From NCBI RefSeq assembly GCF_004217225.1, contig NZ_SHKM01000002.1:62001-126000 (forward strand): DNA of 64,000 nucleotides. Reading direction: 5' to 3'. Each line of letters begins with the position of its first letter. Within the stretch, counting starts at the first letter, position 1. A program made the position numbers and the translations under genes. Below, piece by piece: positions 58,731-64,000 of this stretch. This DNA comes from Azospira oryzae (GTDB taxonomy: Bacteria > Pseudomonadota > Gammaproteobacteria > Burkholderiales > Rhodocyclaceae). Below the pieces are notes generated by a model. The model was not told the origin of the DNA, made no database searches, and saw only the letters and a program-made list of their open reading frames with translations.

Positions 58731-59084
58731 TCAGGTGCTGCGTTCGATGATGACGCCGACCCGGCGCACCCCGGGCATCATGCCCAGCTTGGCCACGGAG
58801 ACGCGTACCCAGGCGCAGCGGAATTCTTCCAGCACCAGGGTGGAAACGTGTTCGGCCAGCTTTTCCAGCAGGCCGAACTGGGTGCTGCCCAGATCCTCCC
58901 GCAGCCGTTCCACCACCTTGGCGTAGTCGATGGTGTCCCGGATGTCGTCGCTGGCGCCGGCGCTGGCGGTGGAGGAAACGCCCATCTGCAGGGACATTTC
59001 GACGGTCTGGGACACGGCCTGCTCCCGGGGGTAGATGCCGATGCGGGTCTGGACCCGGAAGTCGTCGATGAAAATGATGTCCAT
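58731..59084 (-). CDS. folB: FolB, dihydroneopterin aldolase
   Basis: A 117-residue dihydroneopterin aldolase of the folate pathway. The N-terminal DFRVQTRIGIYPREQAV carries the substrate-binding glutamate region, TIDYAKVVERL is the central conserved piece, and VRVSVAKLGMMPGVRRVGV contains the catalytic lysine. The length matches E. coli FolB. It is divergent from plsY with 84 bases between starts, the same arrangement as folB (ygiG) and plsY (ygiH) in E. coli. Confidence 0.95.
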   Translation of the reverse strand: MDIIFIDDFRVQTRIGIYPREQAVSQTVEMSLQMGVSSTASAGASDDIRDTIDYAKVVERLREDLGSTQFGLLEKLAEHVSTLVLEEFRCAWVRVSVAKLGMMPGVRRVGVIIERST

Positions 59085-59168
59085 GGGGTTTTTCAGCCGC
59101 CAGCGGGGCTTGCAGGTAAAATGCAGGCCCGCATTGTACCTCTATCGCCACTTCACCACCCATCGCCC

Positions 59169-59798
59169 ATGACTGCCGCCCAATCCCTGCCCCTGGCCCT
59201 GCTGGCCGCCTATCTGCTGGGCTCCGTGCCCTTCGCCGTCATCGTCAGCCGCGGCTTCGGCCTGAAGGACCCCCGCTCCTACGGCTCCGGCAACCCGGGA
59301 GCCACCAACGTCCTGCGCAGCGGCAACAAGCTGGCCGCCCTGCTGACCCTCCTCGGCGACGGCGCCAAGGGCGCCGTGGCGGTGCTCCTGGCCCACCACT
59401 TCCTTGCCGGCCAGGCCCTGGAACCGGCCATGGAACGCATCTTCCTCGGCGGCGTGGCCCTCTCCGTATTCTTCGGCCACCTCTTCCCCGTCTTCCTCAG
59501 GTTCAAGGGCGGCAAGGGCGTCGCCACCGCCGCCGGCGTCCTGCTGGCCCTGGACCCGCTGCTGGGCCTGTCGGTGCTGGGCGTCTGGCTTGTGGTCGCC
59601 GCCCTCTCCCGCTATTCCTCCCTGGCTGCCCTCTGCGCCGCCGCCGCCTCGCCCCTGCTGGCCGGCATGATGTGGGGCTTCAACCTGCTGGTGGCAGCCG
59701 TGGCCGTCATGGCCATGGCCCTGGTGGGCAAGCACTGGGTCAATATCCAGCGCCTCCTGGCCGGGCAGGAATCGAAAATCGGCAGCAAGAAGAAGTAA
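59169..59798 (+). CDS. plsY: PlsY, glycerol-3-phosphate acyltransferase
   Basis: A 209-residue inner-membrane enzyme that acylates glycerol 3-phosphate with acyl phosphate, the first phospholipid step. It shows LLAAYLLGSVPFAVIVSRGF, the catalytic YGSGNPGATNVLR near residue 40, and FGHLFPVFLRFKGGKGVATA near residue 100. Several membrane segments are visible. The ATG at 59169 fits the family N-terminus. It is divergent from folB and convergent with tsaD, separated from tsaD by a bidirectional terminator. An acylphosphatase encoded at 17 kb could compete for acyl phosphates; that is inference. Confidence 0.95.
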   Translation: MTAAQSLPLALLAAYLLGSVPFAVIVSRGFGLKDPRSYGSGNPGATNVLRSGNKLAALLTLLGDGAKGAVAVLLAHHFLAGQALEPAMERIFLGGVALSVFFGHLFPVFLRFKGGKGVATAAGVLLALDPLLGLSVLGVWLVVAALSRYSSLAALCAAAASPLLAGMMWGFNLLVAAVAVMAMALVGKHWVNIQRLLAGQESKIGSKKK

Positions 59799-59800
59799 TG

Positions 59801-59828
59801 AAAAAGGCACCGCAAGGTGCCTTTTTTT
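59801..59828. terminator. Bidirectional terminator between plsY and tsaD
   Basis: A seven-base-pair stem AGGCACC/GGTGCCT (59805-59811 and 59816-59822) with a four-base loop has an A run before and seven T residues after it. Confidence 0.95.
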
Positions 59829-59838
59829 CGGGTGCGGC

Positions 59839-60867
59839 CTACAGGGTCAGCTCGGAGAGGGGCCAGCGGGGCCGGATGGCGATGGGCCCCGCCGCCTTGG
59901 CCTGGGCACCGGCCGCCAGGCGCAGGGCGCCGGCCAGGGCGATCATGGCGCCGTTGTCGGTACAGAACTCCAGTTCCGGGTAATAGACCTGGATGCGCGC
60001 CTTCACCGCCTTGGCATTAAGACGCCGGCGCAGCTCCCGGTTGGCGCCGACGCCGCCGGCCACCACCAGCTGCTGCATGCCGGTCTTTTTCACCGCCGCC
60101 AGGGCCTTGGTCACCAGCACATCCACGATGGCATCCTGAATGCCGCGGCAGACGTCGGCCCGGGCCTGCTCGTCCAGTTCCTTGCCCCGCACATAGGTCA
60201 GCACCGCCGTCTTCAGGCCGGAAAAGGAGAAATCCAGGTCACCCGAATGCAGCATGGGCCGGGGGAAGACCACGGCGCCGGGCTTGCCGCCTTCCGCCAG
60301 GCGGGCCAGGGCAGGCCCACCCGGGTAGCCCAGGCCGAGCAGCTTGGCCGTCTTGTCGAAGGCCTCGCCGGCCGCATCGTCCAGGGTTTCCCCCAGCAGT
60401 TCGTACTGGCCGACGCCGCTCACCCGCATGATCTGGGTATGGCCGCCGGAAACCAGCAGGGCGACGAAGGGGAAGCGGGGCGGACTGGCGGAGAGCAGGG
60501 GCGACAGCAGATGCCCTTCCAGGTGGTGCAGGGGCACGGTGGGCTTGCCCAGGGCCGTAGCCAGACCTTCGGCGAAGGCCGCCCCGACCAGCAGGGCGCC
60601 AGCCAGGCCGGGCCCCTGGGTGTAGGCGATGGCATCCACCTGCTCCAGGGTGCGGCCGCAGTCGGCCAGGGCCTGGCGCAGCAGGGGCACGGTGCGCCGG
60701 ATGTGGTCCCGGGAGGCCAGTTCCGGCACCACGCCGCCGTACTCCCGGTGCATGGCAATCTGGGAATGGAGGGCGTGGCCGAGGAGCGTACCGGTGCCGT
60801 CGGAGCCCATTTCATAGAGGGCAACCCCGGTTTCGTCGCAGGAGGATTCGATGCCGAGAACAAGCAT
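59839..60867 (-). CDS. tsaD: TsaD, tRNA threonylcarbamoyladenosine synthase subunit
   Basis: A 342-residue Kae1/TsaD protein that transfers threonylcarbamoyl to adenosine 37 of ANN-decoding tRNAs. The start [14 protein letters not shown] (ATG at 60865-60867) fits the family; the ATG nine bases earlier is possible. The metal-binding histidines lie in [13 protein letters not shown] near residue 110, and [13 protein letters not shown] and [15 protein letters not shown] are conserved. TsaB, TsaC and TsaE are not in the window. It is divergent from rpsU, the common arrangement near the rpsU operon. Confidence 0.96.
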   Translation of the reverse strand: MLVLGIESSCDETGVALYEMGSDGTGTLLGHALHSQIAMHREYGGVVPELASRDHIRRTVPLLRQALADCGRTLEQVDAIAYTQGPGLAGALLVGAAFAEGLATALGKPTVPLHHLEGHLLSPLLSASPPRFPFVALLVSGGHTQIMRVSGVGQYELLGETLDDAAGEAFDKTAKLLGLGYPGGPALARLAEGGKPGAVVFPRPMLHSGDLDFSFSGLKTAVLTYVRGKELDEQARADVCRGIQDAIVDVLVTKALAAVKKTGMQQLVVAGGVGANRELRRRLNAKAVKARIQVYYPELEFCTDNGAMIALAGALRLAAGAQAKAAGPIAIRPRWPLSELTL

Positions 60868-60913
60868 GGGCGCCATTCTAACCCATGCCGACGAGAAAAT
60901 TCTTGTAAACCCC

Positions 60914-60942
60914 TTGGTAAACCGTTGACGTTTCGTTAGAAT
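60914..60942 (+). promoter_or_regulatory. Sigma-70 promoter of rpsU
   Basis: TTGGTA (60914-60919), a 17-base spacer and TAGAAT (60937-60942) form a good promoter. Transcription would start near 60949, giving a leader of about 32 bases before rpsU. Confidence 0.75.
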
Positions 60943-60980
60943 TGCCGGCTTTCTCTCACCGTTGTTTGGGACTGAATTCA

Positions 60981-61193
60981 ATGCCTGCTATTCGCGTCAA
61001 GGAAAACGAGCCCTTCGAAGTGGCCATCCGCCGCTTCAAGCGCACTGTCGAAAAAACCGGTCTGCTGACCGAACTCCGTGCCCGTGAGTTCTACGAAAAG
61101 CCCACCGCCGAGCGCAAGCGCAAGCTGGCCGCCGCGGTCAAGCGTCACCACAAGCGGATCCGCAGCCAGACCCTGCCCCCCAAGATGTTCTAA
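60981..61193 (+). CDS. rpsU: Ribosomal protein S21 (RpsU)
   Basis: A 70-residue, strongly basic small-subunit protein with the usual ending [15 protein letters not shown] and the start [20 protein letters not shown]. It heads the macromolecular-synthesis operon with yqeY, dnaG and rpoD. A hairpin follows its stop, so most transcripts may end there and some continue. No odd features were seen. Confidence 0.97.
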   Translation: MPAIRVKENEPFEVAIRRFKRTVEKTGLLTELRAREFYEKPTAERKRKLAAAVKRHHKRIRSQTLPPKMF

Positions 61194-61221
61194 GCCTCCC
61201 AGGCTTTCCTGACGCTGCAAG

Positions 61222-61250
61222 AGCCGTCCATCAACAGGTGGGCGGCTTTT
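61222..61250 (+). terminator. Attenuator-like hairpin between rpsU and yqeY
   Basis: AGCCGTCCA (61222-61230) pairs with TGGGCGGCT (61239-61247) with one G-T pair; TTTT follows. This matches the partial terminator between rpsU and dnaG in E. coli, which lets S21 be made in excess of primase and sigma factor. Confidence 0.75.
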
Positions 61251-61286
61251 GGTGTTTATAGGCTGCTGAAAAACAAAAGGACTCCC

Positions 61287-61733
61287 ATGACGCTCAAGGA
61301 ACGCATTTCCGAGGACATGAAGGCCGCCATGAAGGCCAAGGAAACGGCCCGCCTGGCCGCCATCCGCCTGCTGCTGGCCGCCATCAAGCAGAAGGAAGTG
61401 GACGAGCAGGTCACCCTGGACGATGCCGCCATCGCCGCCGTCATCGACAAGATGCTCAAGCAGCGCAAGGACTCCATCGCCCAGTATGAAGCCGCCGGTC
61501 GCCAAGACCTGGTGGACGCCGAGAAGGCCGAGGTGGAAGTGCTTTCCGCCTACAAGCCCGCCGGCCTGTCCGAAGCCGAAATCGCCGCCGCCGTGGCCAC
61601 CGCCGTGGCCGATAGCGGCGCTGCCGGTGCCGCCGATATGGGCAAGGTGATGGCCATCCTCAAGCCCCTGCTGGCCGGCAAGGCCGACATGGCCGAGGTC
61701 TCCAAGCTGGTCAAGGCCCGGCTCTCCGCCTGA
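61287..61733 (+). CDS. yqeY: GatB/YqeY domain protein
   Basis: A 148-residue YqeY protein, related to the C-terminal domain of the amidotransferase subunit GatB and thought to bind tRNA. The sequence begins MTLKERISEDMKAAMKAKET and has the conserved LAAIRLLLAAIKQKEVDEQ and LSAYKPAGLSEAEIAA segments. An AAAGG ribosome-binding site lies ahead of the ATG. It sits between rpsU and dnaG, a position that is common in betaproteobacteria but absent in E. coli. Confidence 0.94.
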   Translation: MTLKERISEDMKAAMKAKETARLAAIRLLLAAIKQKEVDEQVTLDDAAIAAVIDKMLKQRKDSIAQYEAAGRQDLVDAEKAEVEVLSAYKPAGLSEAEIAAAVATAVADSGAAGAADMGKVMAILKPLLAGKADMAEVSKLVKARLSA

Positions 61734-61773
61734 AATCTCCCGGGCCGGCTGTCGCCGGCCCCGTTTGGCGCCC

Positions 61774-63528
61774 GTGATCCCCGAATCCTTCCTCCAGGAA
61801 CTGCTGCACCGGGTCGACATCGTCGACCTCATTGACGGCTACGTACCGCTGAAAAAGGCGGGGGCCAACTACGCCGCCTGCTGCCCCTTCCACAACGAAA
61901 AGTCGCCTTCGTTCACCGTCAGCCCGACCAAGCAGTTCTATCACTGCTTCGGCTGCGGCGCCCACGGCACGGCCATCCGCTTTCTCATGGAGTATTCGGG
62001 CCTGGGCTTCATCGACGCGGTGAAGGAACTGGCCGGGCGCATGGGCATGGTGGTGCCGGAGGAGGCCGGGCGGGTCCGGCACGAAGGCCCCCGCACCGCC
62101 GAGCTGACCGAAGTCATGGGCAAGGCTGCCCAATACTATTTCGAGCAGCTCAAGCATTCGGACAAGGCCAAGGAGTACCTGAAGCGGCGCGGCCTCACCG
62201 GCGAGATCGCCCTCAAGTTCCGCATCGGCTACGCCCCGGACGGCTGGCAGAACCTGCAGGCCAGTTTTCCCAACTACGACGCCCCGGAATTGAAGACGGC
62301 CGGCCTGGTCATCGAGAACGACCAGGGCCGCCGCTACGACCGTTTCCGCGACCGGGTGATGTTTCCCATCATCAACCAGAAGAACGAGGTCATCGCCTTC
62401 GGCGGCCGGGTCATCGACCAGGGCGAGCCCAAGTACCTGAACTCTCCCGAGACCCCCCTCTTCGAGAAGGGCCGGGAACTGTTCGGCCTGCCCCAGGCCC
62501 GCCAGGCACTGCGGGAGAAGAACACGGTGATCGTGGTGGAAGGCTACATGGACGTGGTGGCACTGGCCCAGCATGGTGTCGGCAACGCGGTCGCCACCCT
62601 GGGCACGGCCACCACCGCCACCCATGTGCAGAAGCTGCTGCGCCAGGTGGACCGCATCGTCTACTGCTTCGACGGCGACGCCGCCGGGCGCAAGGCCGCC
62701 TGGCGCGGACTGGAGAACAGCCTGGAATCCCTGGCCGACAACAAGAGCATCGGCTTTGTTTTCCTCCCCCCCGAGCACGACCCGGACAGCTATGTGCGGG
62801 AACTGGGCAAGGAAGCCTTCGAGCGCATGATCGACCAGGCCATGCCCCTCTCCGACTTTCTGCTGAAGGAGCTGGCCAGCCATTGCGACCTGACCACCTC
62901 GGAAGGCAAGTCCAAGCTGGTTTACGAAGCCAAGCCCCTGATCCAGCGCCTGGCCACTCCCCTGCTGCGCCTGCAGCTGGTGAAGCGCCTGGCCGAGGCC
63001 AGCGGCTTTTCCCAGCAGGAAGTGGAGCGCCTGTGCGACCTCAAGCCCGTCGCCCGGGCGGCACCGGCACGGGCGCCGCGGCAGGCCCTCTCCCTGCCCC
63101 GCACCTTGCTGCGCCTGGTGCTGCACCGGCCGGACTTCGCCGCACGCCTGCCCCTGCACTGGCTGCCCGCCGACAGCACCGAAACCCGGGCCCTGCGGCG
63201 CCTGTGCGAACAGATCAAGCGGGATGCGGACCTGCCCAGCAGCGCCATGTTGTTGGAACGTTTGCGCGGCGGCGATGACGAAGCCATCCTGCAGGGCGCC
63301 GCCGCCAGCCTGTTGCAGAGCCCCCAGAGCGAAGAGGAAAGCGAACAGGAATTCGCCGGCGCCCTGGCCCGGCTGGAAATGAACTGGGTCGAGCAGGAAT
63401 TCCGCCGCTTGCAGCACAAGGCTGCCGGCGGCGGACTCGACAGTGAAGAAAAGCGGGAATTTGTACATTTGCTGCAGGAGCGGGAACGCCTGCGCAAGGC
63501 CGGCATTCTGGCCGGGAGCGGTGACTAG
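61774..63528 (+). CDS. dnaG: DnaG, DNA primase
   Basis: A 584-residue primase. The zinc-binding CHC2 domain is complete (CCPFHNEKSPSF and HCFGCGAHGTA near residues 38-66). The Toprim catalytic region begins VVVEGYMDVVALAQHG near residue 255 and includes FDGDAAGRKAAWRG near residue 300. The GTG at 61774 gives the family start IPESFLQELLHRVDIVDLID; an earlier TTG in the same frame is less likely. The C-terminal DnaB-binding domain is recognisable but diverged. It lies 40 bases after yqeY and is followed by rpoD. Confidence 0.96.
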   Translation: MIPESFLQELLHRVDIVDLIDGYVPLKKAGANYAACCPFHNEKSPSFTVSPTKQFYHCFGCGAHGTAIRFLMEYSGLGFIDAVKELAGRMGMVVPEEAGRVRHEGPRTAELTEVMGKAAQYYFEQLKHSDKAKEYLKRRGLTGEIALKFRIGYAPDGWQNLQASFPNYDAPELKTAGLVIENDQGRRYDRFRDRVMFPIINQKNEVIAFGGRVIDQGEPKYLNSPETPLFEKGRELFGLPQARQALREKNTVIVVEGYMDVVALAQHGVGNAVATLGTATTATHVQKLLRQVDRIVYCFDGDAAGRKAAWRGLENSLESLADNKSIGFVFLPPEHDPDSYVRELGKEAFERMIDQAMPLSDFLLKELASHCDLTTSEGKSKLVYEAKPLIQRLATPLLRLQLVKRLAEASGFSQQEVERLCDLKPVARAAPARAPRQALSLPRTLLRLVLHRPDFAARLPLHWLPADSTETRALRRLCEQIKRDADLPSSAMLLERLRGGDDEAILQGAAASLLQSPQSEEESEQEFAGALARLEMNWVEQEFRRLQHKAAGGGLDSEEKREFVHLLQERERLRKAGILAGSGD

Positions 63529-63530
63529 AA

Positions 63531-63549
63531 CCCTGGTTCGAGACCAGGG
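63531..63549 (+). other. Hairpin between dnaG and rpoD
   Basis: CCCTGGT (63531-63537) and ACCAGGG (63543-63549) form a seven-base-pair stem with a five-base loop, three bases after the dnaG stop. It lacks a T run. Its position matches the RNA processing region between dnaG and rpoD in E. coli, so it may be a processing or stability site. A TAGAAT -10-like box follows at 63570-63575. Confidence 0.5.
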
Positions 63550-63608
63550 GGAAATGAGCCAAGTTGTGGTAGAATAAGCGGTTTTTCCAGGATTATCGGG
63601 ACACGGTC

Positions 63609-64000
63609 ATGGCAAAGGAAAAGGCAAAAGAAGTCGCCAAGGAAATTCTCAAGGCTAAATCATCCAAGGCCAAGGAGAAGGCGCTGCTGGAATCCGCCGG
63701 GGCAACCCAGGCCGCGACTCCGGTGGACGTGGAGACGCGCAAGACGCGCCTCAAGACACTGATCAAACTCGGCAAGGAACGGGGTTTCCTGACCTATGCC
63801 GAAATCAATGACCACCTGCCGGACGACGTCGTAGACGCCGAGCAGATCGAGTCCATCATCACCACCTTCAATGACATGGGCATCCAGGTCTTCGACGAGG
63901 CTCCGGCCGCCGAAGATCTGCTCATGTCCGACAACGCCCCGGCTGTCGCCGACGACGAGGAAGTGGAAGAAGAGGCGGAAGCCGCCCTGTCTACCGTGGA
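63609..64000 (+). CDS. rpoD: RpoD, primary sigma-70 factor (5' part only)
   Basis: Only the first 130 residues are inside the window. The lysine-rich start (MAKEKAKEVAKEILKAKSS) is followed by TRLKTLIKLGKERGFLTYAEINDHLPDDVVDAEQIE... in the order of sigma region 1.1, which covers promoter-DNA exclusion, and an acidic stretch typical of the spacer to region 1.2. Position after dnaG supports the call. The coding sequence runs off the window end in phase. Confidence 0.95.
   Translation, partial: MAKEKAKEVAKEILKAKSSKAKEKALLESAGATQAATPVDVETRKTRLKTLIKLGKERGFLTYAEINDHLPDDVVDAEQIESIITTFNDMGIQVFDEAPAAEDLLMSDNAPAVADDEEVEEEAEAALSTV

Overview
The window is a high-GC stretch of a betaproteobacterial chromosome, most likely from the Rhodocyclales (Azospira/Dechlorosoma-like; this is inferred from gene content and codon bias, not from a database match). 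Supporting signs are the glyA-nrdR-ribD order, TRAP carriers with FcbT/TakP-type binding proteins, an OprC-type copper receptor, and the folB/plsY/tsaD/rpsU-yqeY-dnaG-rpoD block. No phage, insertion sequence, CRISPR array, rRNA or tRNA gene was seen. Genes are densely packed and mostly housekeeping.

Layout. 1-3.5 kb (minus): ribD (cut by the window edge), nrdR, glyA and a histidine phosphatase. 3.8-5.9 kb: TRAP permease pair without a binding protein. 6-8.3 kb (minus): a two-receiver response regulator, a WrbA-like flavoprotein and a pirin, the last divergent from a LysR regulator. 9.3-13.6 kb: dnaE, a small lipoprotein and a WbuC cupin. 13.6-21.6 kb (minus): OprC-like copper receptor, AhpC-type peroxiredoxin, a four-gene operon (small membrane protein, SulP, acylphosphatase, unknown) and metG. 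21.7-25.9 kb: apbC, dcd and a large amino-acid decarboxylase.

26.1-31.7 kb is the most unusual segment. It is a four-gene operon of a TPR/beta-barrel outer-membrane protein resembling Slam (DUF560), an exported FecR-domain protein with a glycine/threonine-rich C-terminal domain, a TPR + GT41 (OGT/HMWC-type) glycosyltransferase, and a second exported FecR protein. I read it as a possible outer-membrane export and glycosylation system. A third FecR protein, fused to a SPOR domain, lies at 49 kb.

31.7-39.1 kb: folA, pgi and thyA (minus), a PilZ-like protein, mog and darP (minus), and pmbA. 39.2-41.6 kb: two tandem, nearly identical Tat-exported TRAP binding proteins, possible partners of the orphan permease 35 kb away. 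41.6-44.6 kb (minus): quinone reductase, TAXI protein and ParA-like ATPase. 44.7-46 kb: membrane HD-GYP protein. 46.1-48.3 kb (minus): uvrD. 50-54.2 kb: leuS-lptE-holA. 54.7-58.7 kb: proA, a chalcone-isomerase-like protein, ogt, xerD and a YbaK protein. 58.7-64 kb: folB, plsY, tsaD, then rpsU-yqeY-dnaG-rpoD, with rpoD cut by the window end.
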